Part shown: in pieces, positions 37,489-44,840 of the stretch
How the letters are laid out: each line of letters opens with the position of its first letter
Position numbering within the stretch: position 1 is the first letter of the stretch
Virus record (IMG/VR): IMGVR_UViG_3300010153_000008
Span: 1 to 55,354 of that record
Length of the DNA: 55,354 nucleotides
Source of the DNA: a virus
Reading direction: 5' to 3' (one strand)
Translations under genes and position numbers: made by a program
The notes under the pieces: generated by a model
Database searches by the model: none
The model's input: only the letters and a program-made list of their open reading frames with translations
Told to the model about the DNA's origin: nothing

Positions 37489-38125
37489 TCTGCTTCTCCT
37501 TCGTCTCTTCCACGGCTAGCACCTGCCCCGCCCAATCGTAGAAGTCGCTCATCAAGCGGGAAGGCAACTCTACTGGAGGACACCCGTACCTGTCCATGAA
37601 GTCCTTCTTGAGTGCCTTTCTTCGTTCACCGTCAGCGATCTGCACGAACCACTTCTGGATCTGGTTTGCTTCTTCGTCGCTGATCGTCGGTTCCGAAGCG
37701 ATCTCGTAGGTCTGGGAATCAGGGTCGGCTTCTTCGGTGGGGATCATCAACGTCTGGAACAAGGCGTACTTCAACGCCATCGACATGGCTTTCGATGTGG
37801 CCTTGTCTCCGTAGTCGATGCCCTCCGACGCGACCGTTGCCGACACCTCGTCGCCTTTCGGGCCGACGAACCGGTACCGGACCGTCAACTCCACACGCTG
37901 CGCCGGGTTGCCGTTCTTGGTGGCAATCCGTTCGCTGGACTTCTCCACGATTTCCGGGGCGACGATCACGCCGTGGAGGGTCAGCGCCTTGTGCGCTGCG
38001 TTCATGGCGTCGTCAATGGTTCGGAAGTTGAACTGTTGGGACTGGTTGCGTCCGGTCTTTTCCACCGCGCCGATGTCGGTCATCACGCGATGCAGAAGGA
38101 TTTCGACTGGCTGGTACTCATCCAC
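37481..38125 (-). CDS. ERF-family single-strand annealing protein (214 aa)
   Basis: Matches the ERF superfamily: KTGRNQSQQFNFRTIDDAMNAAHKALTLHGVIVAPEIV, RVELTVRYRFVGPKGDEVSATVASEGIDYGDKATSKAMSMALKYALFQTLMIPTEEADPDSQ. The GEGxDxGDKAxxKAxTxAxKYAL block is the family signature and is visible here as SEGIDYGDKATSKAMSMALKYAL. It anneals complementary ssDNA during recombination-dependent replication, with the SSB encoded at 29801..30208. GTG 38125 has only a weak ribosome site. Confidence 0.9.
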   Translation of the reverse strand: MDEYQPVEILLHRVMTDIGAVEKTGRNQSQQFNFRTIDDAMNAAHKALTLHGVIVAPEIVEKSSERIATKNGNPAQRVELTVRYRFVGPKGDEVSATVASEGIDYGDKATSKAMSMALKYALFQTLMIPTEEADPDSQTYEIASEPTISDEEANQIQKWFVQIADGERRKALKKDFMDRYGCPPVELPSRLMSDFYDWAGQVLAVEETKEKQSA

Positions 38126-38141
38126 GGCTTGCTCTCTTTCG

Positions 38142-38564
38142 CTACTTTGTGTCGTTTCTGTATCTTACCGCTAGAAAGGCGTCGGTCCCCCCTAGCGTGA
38201 TCTCATGCACAATGCCTCGGTTGCCCGGTGTTGTAGCCCGTTCCAACACGGGTCCATCAGGGAACTGGCGTGATCGAACCACCAAACCAAGGTCGCGCAA
38301 CTCGCCCAACCGCGTCGCTATCTGGTTCGCCGCGATCGCCCGACCGTCGTCATGGGTCACTTGCTTCGACAACTCAAACGCTGTCTGGCCTCCCAAGTCG
38401 TACAAGGAGTGAAGCACCTTGTACCGCTGCGACCCCGACCGAACCTTCGCCGCAGCCCGCTTAGAAGTGTCGGGATGGTCACGGCCTACCGGGCCACCCA
38501 TCGCATCGCCAGTGATCTGGTCCTCGGTGTAGTCCGACCAGAACGAAGGTTGCTGCCCGCTCAT
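38142..38564 (-). CDS. Winged-helix DNA-binding protein (140 aa)
   Basis: Residues 45-110 (RYKVLHSLYDLGGQTAFELSKQVTHDDGRAIAANQIATRLGELRDLGLVVRSRQFPD) have the layout of a winged helix: helix 1, helix-turn-helix, then a wing. The first part, DYTEDQITGDAMGGPVGRDHPDTSKRAAAKVRSGSQR, is similar to phage proteins annotated as helix-turn-helix regulators (DPDTSxxAAxxVxxxxxQ). It may regulate the early operon or act in replication. Confidence 0.76.
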   Translation of the reverse strand: MSGQQPSFWSDYTEDQITGDAMGGPVGRDHPDTSKRAAAKVRSGSQRYKVLHSLYDLGGQTAFELSKQVTHDDGRAIAANQIATRLGELRDLGLVVRSRQFPDGPVLERATTPGNRGIVHEITLGGTDAFLAVRYRNDTK

Positions 38565-39151
38565 GTGAACTGGACCCGCGGTTTCGCTTCGCCCCGAGCG
38601 CAGTATTCGTCAGGGTCAATGTCCAACTCCCTGAGCGCCGTCAACCGGACATTCGACCCGGCCAACCGATAGATGCGACCCAGTTGCGTGATCGTCGTGT
38701 TCAAGATGGAGACAGCGCCCTCATCCAACCCGGCATCCTGAGCCTCGGACACCAGCCCCTTGCGGACTGCCCCCTCAAGAGCCTCGTTGTCCCACTGGGT
38801 GGAAGCCTTCGACCACTTCACAACCGGGGTAGATGGTACGTCCACCTGAGGCTCGTTCGACTTGACCTGCTTCGCTATCGCCGCCGCGATGTCAGGAGCA
38901 TGAAAAGCCAAAGAGCGACGGATCGCTTCGATCGTCTCTAACCATGTGAACAGGCACCGGGCACTCGGGGGATCTTCCAACTCAACACCGACCAGTTTGT
39001 CTAACGTCTCCAGTCCAGCCAAAATGTTCGTCAACGCAAAGTCGATCTGCGACGCGACGCCCTTGCGGAGACCACCGGGATTGGTGTCGTCTTCGGTCAG
39101 GTGTTCGCCGGTACGAAAGCGGTTGTGGAGATCCGCTGTTGTGCTGCTCAT
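38561..39151 (-). CDS. Hypothetical helical protein (196 aa)
   Basis: ATG 39151 was chosen after weak GGAGACGACC; codons upstream shadow the next gene. Product includes SQIDFALTNILAGLETLDKLVGVELEDPPSARCLFTWLETIEAIRRSLAFHAPDIAAAIAKQV, then WDNEALEGAVRKGLVSEAQDAGLDEGAVSILNTTITQLGRIYRLAGSNVRLTALRELDIDPDEYC. Largely alpha-helical. No family recognised; its position next to ERF suggests a replication or recombination accessory. Confidence 0.7.
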   Translation of the reverse strand: MSSTTADLHNRFRTGEHLTEDDTNPGGLRKGVASQIDFALTNILAGLETLDKLVGVELEDPPSARCLFTWLETIEAIRRSLAFHAPDIAAAIAKQVKSNEPQVDVPSTPVVKWSKASTQWDNEALEGAVRKGLVSEAQDAGLDEGAVSILNTTITQLGRIYRLAGSNVRLTALRELDIDPDEYCARGEAKPRVQFT

Positions 39152-39369
39152 GGTCGTCTCCTGCCGCACTCGCCGCATGTGGGACGACTGTCGATCACCT
39201 TGATGCCCATTTTCTTCTCCCGCCACATCGGGTCGGCCTCATCCAGACATCCCATACACAGGTTGCGTGGATCTAGTGGGTACTCATACACAAGCGAACC
39301 GCCACACTCGTCGCATGGTGGCCCCATCGGCAGGAATCCGGGGGATGTGGGCTTGGTATCTATGCTCAT
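39148..39369 (-). CDS. Double zinc-finger protein (73 aa)
   Basis: ATG 39369 follows GGAGGGAACCCT. The product has CDECGGSLVYEYPLDPRNLCMGCLDEADP and CGECGRRRP; the first two pairs could form one zinc ribbon and the last pair part of another. No family recognised. Confidence 0.68.
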   Translation of the reverse strand: MSIDTKPTSPGFLPMGPPCDECGGSLVYEYPLDPRNLCMGCLDEADPMWREKKMGIKVIDSRPTCGECGRRRP

Positions 39370-39635
39370 AGGGTTCCCTCCTTGGAACTCAGAGTAGTAA
39401 GCGCATGTGACAGCCACCCCCGAAACGAAGGCGGGTCAGGTAGGACACCGAGCAGAGCAGCCAACCGCTCCTTGTTTTCCGGCGTCAACGGCTGCCCCTC
39501 TTCGCCACCCCTCAACAGGACAGCCAGTTCAAGACGGAACGCCGCGCCGAGGCTGCTGCGTTCGTTCAGGACAAGGTGCGAGATGCCGTGCCAGATGTTC
39601 TTGTAAAGCGTCTCGTAATCAGGATCGGTCGTCAT
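39366..39635 (-). CDS. Hypothetical protein (89 aa)
   Basis: Product: TTDPDYETLYKNIWHGISHLVLNERSSLGAAFRLELAVLLRGGEEGQPLTPENKERLAALLGVLPDPPSFRGWLSHALTTLSSKEGTL. It is helical. Overlaps of four bases with both neighbours support it. No family recognised. Confidence 0.66.
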   Translation of the reverse strand: MTTDPDYETLYKNIWHGISHLVLNERSSLGAAFRLELAVLLRGGEEGQPLTPENKERLAALLGVLPDPPSFRGWLSHALTTLSSKEGTL

Positions 39636-39838
39636 GCAGCCACCAGACTGTTGACCAAGACCAGCCCATAGAACTTGCCGGTCTCAGCATCCTTGACGTA
39701 ACAGTGACCCATCGTGCCGTTCCTCGGGCATCCGTGTGGCTGCGTCTTCACAACCACCGTCCCTGTTTCCGGCGCGTGCCCGGTCGGGCTGAACAGGTCG
39801 TAGCCGACCGGCTCAAACGTGTATCGCTTGGCAGCCAT
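39632..39838 (-). CDS. Hypothetical protein (68 aa)
   Basis: ATG 39838 overlaps the preceding stop (TAATG). Product: AAKRYTFEPVGYDLFSPTGHAPETGTVVVKTQPHGCPRNGTMGHCYVKDAETGKFYGLVLVNSLVAA. It resembles small beta-barrel proteins (GTVVxxxQPxGCPRNGTMGHxYVxxxxTGxFxGLVLxxSL) found in actinophages; function not known. Confidence 0.68.
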   Translation of the reverse strand: MAAKRYTFEPVGYDLFSPTGHAPETGTVVVKTQPHGCPRNGTMGHCYVKDAETGKFYGLVLVNSLVAA

Positions 39839-40191
39839 TATCGACCGTACCCCCAGCCTGTGACAGTCCATTGGCCGTCCCAGTCGCCCGAGTAGGCGTG
39901 CGAGTAACTGTTCACCTTGAAGGCGTACTTGACCTCGCTGCCCCAAGTCGCATCCTTGATCCGGTAGGTCTTGGCCTCGCCCCATGCGCTGCCCTTGACA
40001 GGAGCCACGGTTTCAGACGGCCCCGGTGCGCTGGTTCGGACCTGCTGGACCGGCTTGACCTTGACGCTCTTGCCCGAAGGCGTCAACCCGACGACCTCGT
40101 AGAAGTCAACCTGAGTCTGGTCGTAACCCCACGAACAGGCGAAGAGGTCTCCGACCTGAACGCCTTGCTCTTGAACAACTGCTGTCTCCAC
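39838..40191 (-). CDS. Hypothetical protein (117 aa; 128 aa from leaderless GTG 40224)
   Basis: GTG 40191 follows AAGGAGAGAAGACA. Product: ETAVVQEQGVQVGDLFACSWGYDQTQVDFYEVVGLTPSGKSVKVKPVQQVRTSAPGPSETVAPVKGSAWGEAKTYRIKD, then KYAFKVNSYSHAYSGDWDGQWTVTGWGYGR. The start VGDLFxxSWGYDQTxVDFYxVVxxTxKSVxVRPI is a known pattern in actinophage hypothetical proteins. An in-frame GTG at 40224 would add MTGTDYQGEKT. Confidence 0.74.
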   Translation of the reverse strand: METAVVQEQGVQVGDLFACSWGYDQTQVDFYEVVGLTPSGKSVKVKPVQQVRTSAPGPSETVAPVKGSAWGEAKTYRIKDATWGSEVKYAFKVNSYSHAYSGDWDGQWTVTGWGYGR

Positions 40192-40224
40192 TGTCTTCTC
40201 TCCTTGGTAGTCGGTCCCTGTCAC
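40192..40224 (-). promoter_or_regulatory. In-frame mini-leader MTGTDYQGEKT
   Basis: Eleven codons from GTG 40224 (seven bases after a TATGCT box) to main GTG 40191, all in one frame. CAA GGA GAG AAG forms the ribosome site. Confidence 0.7.
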
Positions 40225-40231
40225 GAACTCC

Positions 40232-40260
40232 AGCATAGCGCCCCGTGTAGCGTCGTGCAA
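40232..40260 (-). promoter_or_regulatory. Promoter TTGCAC-17-TATGCT, leaderless type
   Basis: Minus-strand TTGCAC (40255..40260), 17-base spacer, TATGCT (40232..40237), then GGAGTTC and GTG 40224. The spacer contains GACGCTACACGGGG, nearly the same as GGCGCTACACGGGG in the spacer at 46370..46386. Confidence 0.82.
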
Positions 40261-40292
40261 CTCTATCGGGTTGGGTGGTCTTCCTTCCAACC

Positions 40293-41432
40293 TTAGGCGG
40301 CGTGCTCAAACTGTTCCAGATAGTCGGCCATCTGCCGGAGCGTCGTTGGGTCTTCATCGGAAAGACCTAGTGCTGAGTTACAGGTGCTACAAGCCAGTGC
40401 CCTAACGACACCCGTGGCATGGTTGTGATCGACGTAGAGCGACGACATCTTGTACCGCTCCTGCCACTCGCCGGGGCCGTCGCACATGGCGCACAGGCCC
40501 TTCTGCTCGGTCCACATCTGGCACCAATCATCGACGGTCATGCGTCGTAGTTCACCCGTGGCCTTGTCCTTGACGGTGTATTTCTTCCACTGGTTCTTCC
40601 ACCTGAGGTACTCGTACCAATAGGGCCTTTCGGCATAGAGCCTGTCCTTGCGTCGCTTCTCACACTTACGGCAAATCTCGTTCAGCCCATCTCCGTTGCG
40701 TGCCCGGTACGCCACGTTCTTGGCGAACTCGGTTTTCGGAAGCACCTGTAGGCACCCGTATGACCTCTTGAGGTTTCGACCGCACATCTTGAGGCCCTGC
40801 TTGCGGAGGTCTAGGGCCTCCTGCTTCTCGGCTGCCCGTGCTGCCTGCCGGGCTAGGAACTCCGGGGTGCGGGTGGCTTTCAGGTACTTCGCCTTGGCAC
40901 AGTCCAGACAACGGGTACATTTGTAGCCCCTTGCTGCTTCCTTGCTGGCGGCACCGAAGAACTTGGCTAGCCGGTACTTGTCACAGTCGTAACAGCGCAG
41001 CCTGCCCTTCTCCATGTGGCGAGCGTCCTTGGCTGCCCGTAGATCGTTGGCCTTCTTGCGTGCTGCTACGTCGGCCTTGTTGCCCTTGGTCCGACCACAC
41101 CACTGGCACCAACACGACATGCCTTCGTGCTTGCCCTTGGCTTCGTTCTGGCTGTCCTTGTAGAAATGGCTCAGAGGGTGAGGACCGGGATCTGGGCAGT
41201 TCTTGTTAGTGCAGAACTTCTTCTTGGCCCCCGTGGACTCATGGGCTGGCCGATGTGTGTTGCGAGCGTAGGTCAGGGTCTTGCCTGAACGACGCTGGTC
41301 GTTGTGGAACTTGCAGAGGCCATGCTTGATGCTGCCTCCCTCGCCACCGTTGTACCTAGACGACACGGCGTTCTTGCATCGGCGTCCTTTGGCTGTGAGG
41401 TTCCGGCACCTGTCGGCGTCAGTAACAGTCAC
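40293..41432 (-). CDS. Endonuclease VII-like HNH protein with zinc-knuckle array (379 aa)
   Basis: The last 75 residues are an endonuclease VII type HNH domain: LCAMCDGPGEWQERYKMSSLYVDHNHATGVVRALACSTCNSALGLSDEDPTTLRQMADYLEQ, with CAMC and CSTC as zinc ligands and DHNHATG as the active site. The first 300 residues hold repeated cysteine pairs (FCTNKNC, SCWCQWC, RCYDCDKY, KCTRCLDCAK, MCGRNLKRSYGC, ICRKCEKRRKDR), an unusual zinc-knuckle array. Endonuclease VII resolves branched DNA before packaging (known for T4). GTG 41432 overlaps the upstream stop. Confidence 0.85.
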   Translation of the reverse strand: MTVTDADRCRNLTAKGRRCKNAVSSRYNGGEGGSIKHGLCKFHNDQRRSGKTLTYARNTHRPAHESTGAKKKFCTNKNCPDPGPHPLSHFYKDSQNEAKGKHEGMSCWCQWCGRTKGNKADVAARKKANDLRAAKDARHMEKGRLRCYDCDKYRLAKFFGAASKEAARGYKCTRCLDCAKAKYLKATRTPEFLARQAARAAEKQEALDLRKQGLKMCGRNLKRSYGCLQVLPKTEFAKNVAYRARNGDGLNEICRKCEKRRKDRLYAERPYWYEYLRWKNQWKKYTVKDKATGELRRMTVDDWCQMWTEQKGLCAMCDGPGEWQERYKMSSLYVDHNHATGVVRALACSTCNSALGLSDEDPTTLRQMADYLEQFEHAA

Positions 41433-42181
41433 GGGGTGCCCACCAGTTCCGCACCTGTCGGGCGCTTACCGAAAGCGAACGTCGCATCGTCGTCGCTCTG
41501 CTCCAGCGTCGCGGTGAACCGAACCCGGTCACCCTTGCGAGGGTTGAACCCTCGGGGCATAGTGACCCAGACCCGCCAACCAGCGTCGGCCTTGACCATC
41601 ATCTTCCATGTCGGAAACTGACCCGTGGTCTTCTTCATGGCGAGAACCTCGCCGTCAACTTCGACCTTGCCGGTCGGGGCATCAACCGCGGCTGCCTTCT
41701 CGGCATCCCACACGGCCTGCTTGGCTGCCCACTTGGCGTCGTGTTCGACTGCCCGCTCGGCAGCGTCAATCTGCTTGTCGCTGAGATCACCGTTCCGGGC
41801 GACCTGATCGGCAAGGCTGAACAGGAACCCGGCCTCGGCAGCGGCCATCGCCGCCCACAGTTCAGGATAGGCAGCAGCGAACCGGTCCTTGTTGGCTTGC
41901 GCCTTGGCCTGCTGCGCGGCGACCTTCTTGTCGGCTCGGGCTTGCCGTTGGGCTTCCTTCTTCGCGAGGAACTCTTCGACCTGAGCGTCGGTCCACCCGG
42001 TTGGGAACTGCCAGTCTTTGCCGTCCACCGGATCGCTGCCGAAGCCACCGCATCGGAAACAGGTGAAGCCGGGCCAGCCCTTCCAACCGCCTGCGCCACC
42101 ACAACGGGTGCAGTCCCGTCGAACGGGAACCTTGCGCGGCTTCGGGATGTCACCCCGGAGATAAGTCACGGTCTCGGTCAT
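41429..42181 (-). CDS. DnaJ-type zinc-finger protein (250 aa)
   Basis: ATG 42181 overlaps the upstream stop (TGATG). Begins TETVTYLRGDIPKPRKVPVRRDCTRCGGAGGWKGWPGFTCFRCGGFGSDP: two CxxCxGxG motifs as in DnaJ central domains. A long Ala/Lys/Arg coiled coil follows (AKKEAQRQARADKKVAAQQAKAQANKDRFAAAYPELWAAMAAAE), then a C-terminal OB-like domain (WKMMVKADAGWRVWVTMPRGFNPRKGDRVRFTATLEQSDDDATFAFGKRP). Such proteins are common in actinophages; role unknown. Confidence 0.78.
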   Translation of the reverse strand: MTETVTYLRGDIPKPRKVPVRRDCTRCGGAGGWKGWPGFTCFRCGGFGSDPVDGKDWQFPTGWTDAQVEEFLAKKEAQRQARADKKVAAQQAKAQANKDRFAAAYPELWAAMAAAEAGFLFSLADQVARNGDLSDKQIDAAERAVEHDAKWAAKQAVWDAEKAAAVDAPTGKVEVDGEVLAMKKTTGQFPTWKMMVKADAGWRVWVTMPRGFNPRKGDRVRFTATLEQSDDDATFAFGKRPTGAELVGTP

Positions 42182-42582
42182 CACTTGACCTCACACCGGG
42201 CGATCAACTCAGCGAGCCGGTCCCGGTTCACTTTCAACGACCGGCCCTGCTGCTGCCATGCGAACCGGTACTGCTGCCGCTCCGACGGGTACGTCCAATC
42301 GGCGTCCCAGTCCTCGCCCTCCCAGAGTGCGATCAAGAACTCAATCTCGTCGTGGACACCGACCAGTTCGATCGTGGACACTTCCACCGCTTTGCCTTTC
42401 TTGCGGAGCGGCTCGGTGAACAACTCTTCGCCGGTCTCAACCCACCACTCCGACCGCTGCTCGGCCATCGCGTTGATTGCTGCGTCGGTCAGTCGAACCG
42501 GGACGCATGTCCCGTCCATCTCAAAGCCGTCCTCGTTGACATAGACGAGGTGTTTCACGTTGGTCTTTGCGGTCTCGGTCAC
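42181..42582 (-). CDS. Hypothetical protein from a leaderless GTG (133 aa)
   Basis: GTG 42582 lies six bases after a TAAGAT box and opens MTETAKTNVKHLVYVNEDGFEMDGTCVPVRLTDAAINAMAEQRSEWWVETGEELF. The middle has KAVEVSTIELVGVHDEIEFLIALWEGEDWDADWTYPSERQQYRFAWQQQGRSLKV. There is no ribosome site before the GTG. No family recognised. It starts the transcript that reads through the DnaJ-like and endonuclease VII genes. Confidence 0.74.
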   Translation of the reverse strand: MTETAKTNVKHLVYVNEDGFEMDGTCVPVRLTDAAINAMAEQRSEWWVETGEELFTEPLRKKGKAVEVSTIELVGVHDEIEFLIALWEGEDWDADWTYPSERQQYRFAWQQQGRSLKVNRDRLAELIARCEVK

Positions 42583-42588
42583 GAGGAC

Positions 42589-42617
42589 ATCTTAGTACCC
42601 CGTCAAACCTGATGCAA
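42589..42617 (-). promoter_or_regulatory. Promoter TTGCAT-17-TAAGAT, leaderless type
   Basis: Minus-strand TTGCAT (42612..42617), 17 bases, TAAGAT (42589..42594), then GTCCTC and GTG 42582. GACGCTAGATGG lies two bases upstream of the -35 box (to 42631), matching the element at the 33.5-kb promoter. Confidence 0.82.
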
Positions 42618-42636
42618 CTCCATCTAGCGTCAGGGG

Positions 42637-44196
42637 CTAGTTGCCGTCCATCTTCCAAGGATTCGCCTGCTCAATCCCCGTCGGCCCCACCACCGGGACA
42701 CGCCCCCTCGGCGTCTCATACAAAGCCAACAGGATCGCCTCAGCCCGATCAGGCGACGGCACCCCACGCTTCCGCATCGCGTCCTTCTTCTCTATCGCGA
42801 TACGCCCCGACGAATCCGACCCATACCGCGGCACCGACAACTGGGCAGCAGTCTTCCTGTCGATGTCCAACCGGATCTCCTGACGGCCCCCACTATCCGG
42901 CTGGAGCAACGTCCGAGCGTTCCACCACATCTCAGCCCGCTGATTAGCGAACTGCTGAGGCGACCCCGACCGCTCACCAACATTGACCCGAACAATCTCA
43001 GCCGAATGGCGACGCTCCGACTTCCACGTTTCCAGAATCGAAGACACCCCCCAACCGACACCCACCGAGTCGATCTTCACCCTGACCGGTTTGAGCCACG
43101 GCCCTGTCGCCGCCAACCGCTCTGCGTCTTCGATCTGGCGAAGCACCTGACCGGCAACATCGACAGCGTTGAGGTTCGCCGACCCACCTTGGCTGTAAAC
43201 GATACGCACGGTGAACCCCTCAGCGCGAGCCACAGCAACCTCATCGCCGCCGCCCGCTGCGACATCCACCCCGAGGCGAATCTGGTCGGAAGCCGACGGG
43301 TCTTCGTTCTCCATCGCCCGTTCAATCCAGTCGATCGGGATGACCCGGTTGCCGCTGTCCCTCGGAAAGCGGGCATGAACACGGGCTTCGACGTAGGACG
43401 AATCCTCTCCGAACTCGCGAACCACATCGTCCACCCACTCAGGGCCAATCAACTGGCGGGCGATTTCCGGCGGGCACTCTTCCCCGGTGAAGTTCGGGGT
43501 GTCGTGAGCGCCGATACGAATGATCTCGTAGTTGCCGGATTCGACAGCCCGCTCAAACCAAGTGTCCGAATCATCCGACGGTGGGTTGCCGATCGCCAGC
43601 AGCCGGGTGTGACCCCCGGTCATCAGCGACTCAAAACTGCGTCCCAGTGTCGGGCTGATACCCCCGGCTTCGTCAACGATGATGAGTAGGTGCGGAACGT
43701 GGATGCCCTGCACCGCGGACTCGTCGTGGTCCGACGGTGAGAACCCGAACGCCACGAGGTCGCGTCCAACCTTCCATTCGGTGGTCGTCATCTCTCCCAG
43801 CAGACCGTTCATGGCGTGGACCCGTCGGATGTGCGGCCACAGGATGGTTCGCACCTGACGGAACGTAGGAGCGGTCGTGATGACCAAGGCCGTACCGGGA
43901 GGGTGGACTGCGCCCCACCATGCAGCGGCCCGTGCTGCGATGTGGGACTTGCCGGGGGCGTGGCACGCCGGGACGGCTGTCCTCTTGTTGTCCACCAGTG
44001 ATCGGAGGATGTCGCGTTGCTTCGACCAGAGGAACTCGCCGAGGGCGATCTCTACGAACCCTTCGGGCCAGTCGGCGAACGCCGCCCACTTGGTGCCGCG
44101 TTCGGCTTCGATGGCTTCCCACGCGTGTGGGCCTTCGGCTATCAGGAGCCGGATGCGTTCCTCGGGTGGGAGGTCGAACAGGAGATCCAGTGTCAC
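42637..44196 (-). CDS. Terminase large subunit (519 aa)
   Basis: Walker A-like CHAPGKSHIAAR (78-89), Walker B LLIIVDEAGG (170-179, D175/E176) and the coupling region LLAIGNPPSDD mark the ATPase. The nuclease half has GVDVAAGGGDE (D312), VKIDSVGVGWG (D377) and PDRAEAILLAL near the end. This order is that of packaging terminases. The GTG start 44196 lies six bases after a TAGTCT box with no ribosome site, so it may be leaderless. The gene is the first minus-strand gene after the divergent control region at 44.2 kb. Confidence 0.93.
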   Translation of the reverse strand: MTLDLLFDLPPEERIRLLIAEGPHAWEAIEAERGTKWAAFADWPEGFVEIALGEFLWSKQRDILRSLVDNKRTAVPACHAPGKSHIAARAAAWWGAVHPPGTALVITTAPTFRQVRTILWPHIRRVHAMNGLLGEMTTTEWKVGRDLVAFGFSPSDHDESAVQGIHVPHLLIIVDEAGGISPTLGRSFESLMTGGHTRLLAIGNPPSDDSDTWFERAVESGNYEIIRIGAHDTPNFTGEECPPEIARQLIGPEWVDDVVREFGEDSSYVEARVHARFPRDSGNRVIPIDWIERAMENEDPSASDQIRLGVDVAAGGGDEVAVARAEGFTVRIVYSQGGSANLNAVDVAGQVLRQIEDAERLAATGPWLKPVRVKIDSVGVGWGVSSILETWKSERRHSAEIVRVNVGERSGSPQQFANQRAEMWWNARTLLQPDSGGRQEIRLDIDRKTAAQLSVPRYGSDSSGRIAIEKKDAMRKRGVPSPDRAEAILLALYETPRGRVPVVGPTGIEQANPWKMDGN

Positions 44197-44202
44197 AGGG
44201 GA

Positions 44203-44208
44203 AGACTA
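44203..44208 (-). promoter_or_regulatory. Possible -10 box (TAGTCT) of terminase gene
   Basis: Minus-strand TAGTCT is followed by TCCCCT and GTG 44196, the same six-base spacing as the leaderless promoters. No good -35 box at 16-19 bases; the region is shared with the divergent early promoter. Confidence 0.45.
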
Positions 44209-44228
44209 GACCGTACTTCGACAACAAG

Positions 44229-44259
44229 TTGCACCATGAGTGCTAGATGGTGCTACACT
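44229..44259 (+). promoter_or_regulatory. Rightward early promoter with operator palindrome
   Basis: TTGCAC (44229..44234) and TACACT (44254..44259) are separated by 19 bases, longer than in the other promoters. The spacer region holds a perfect inverted repeat, GCACCAT (44231..44237) and ATGGTGC (44247..44253), that overlaps the -35 box and abuts the -10 box; this is the expected place for a repressor or activator. GTG 44266 follows the -10 box by six bases. Confidence 0.72.
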
Positions 44260-44265
44260 GAGTTC

Positions 44266-44295
44266 GTGACAGAGACCAACCACCAAGGAGAGACA
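44266..44295 (+). promoter_or_regulatory. In-frame mini-leader MTETNHQGET
   Basis: Ten codons from leaderless-type GTG 44266 to ATG 44296. The last 21 bases (44275..44295) are repeated exactly at 44541..44561 before the second gene of the operon. Confidence 0.72.
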
Positions 44296-44514
44296 ATGGA
44301 AACCCAGCGATACCGGTTCAGGTTCGCCGGACGGACCCGTGTGATAACGGCCCCGAACAAACTTGACGCATACAACCAAGCGAACGCATGGGTACAAAAC
44401 ACGCCCACAAACCCGCCCTTCTATGCGTGGCAGGAGACGAAGACCTACAACTTCGACGGCAGCCCAGACCACACCGTGACCGAGTTCTACGGAATGACGG
44501 GAGTGTGGGACTGA
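44296..44514 (+). CDS. Early operon gene 1, small protein (72 aa; 82 aa from GTG 44266)
   Basis: ATG 44296 follows CAAGGAGAGACA. Product: ETQRYRFRFAGRTRVITAPNKLDAYNQANAWVQNTPTNPPFYAWQETKTYNFDGSPDHTVTEFYGMTGVWD. It has the layout of a small alpha/beta protein with an early YxFxFxGxTRxIxApxxxxAYxQA helix. No family recognised. First gene of the rightward operon under the strongest regulated-looking promoter of the window. Confidence 0.74.
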   Translation: METQRYRFRFAGRTRVITAPNKLDAYNQANAWVQNTPTNPPFYAWQETKTYNFDGSPDHTVTEFYGMTGVWD

Positions 44515-44540
44515 TCGTGGACGAGCAAGTAACGACCGAA

Positions 44541-44561
44541 ACCAACCACCAAGGAGAGACA
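44541..44561 (+). repeat. Second copy of 21-base leader repeat
   Basis: Identical over 21 bases to 44275..44295. It precedes GTG 44562 and is in frame with GTG 44517, just after the stop of gene 1. It could read as DEQVTTETNHQGET upstream of the main start. Confidence 0.75.
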
Positions 44562-44840
44562 GTGGGAACCACCGAATACACCGTCGTCAACCACATGGAG
44601 CAGGACTACTGCCTCCACAAAGTCGGCTGCCGCGACATCACACGAGCCGAACGACAAGGACTCGTCAACCAGACCTACAACATCACCGTCACCGACGGCG
44701 ATGATCTTGTCCGGGCCGTTGACCTTGACCTGTTCGCCTGTGGGATCTCTTCTGACCACGGCATGACCCCGGAAGAATACGCCGATGCCGGAAACAGTTT
44801 CGGCGCTCGGGTCTTCCCATGCACCAAGGAGGTCAAGTAA
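44562..44840 (+). CDS. Early operon gene 2 (92 aa; 107 aa from GTG 44517)
   Basis: GTG 44562 follows AAGGAGAGACA. Product: GTTEYTVVNHMEQDYCLHKVGCRDITRAERQGLVNQTYNITVTDGDDLVRAVDLDLFACGISSDHGMTPEEYADAGNSFGARVFPCTKEVK. Three cysteines (DYCLHKVGCRD, FPC) and a C-terminal ending at a conserved FPC are seen in actinophage hypothetical proteins with YxLHKxGCxD. The upstream in-frame GTG 44517 would add 15 residues that include TETNHQGET. Confidence 0.72.
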   Translation: MGTTEYTVVNHMEQDYCLHKVGCRDITRAERQGLVNQTYNITVTDGDDLVRAVDLDLFACGISSDHGMTPEEYADAGNSFGARVFPCTKEVK

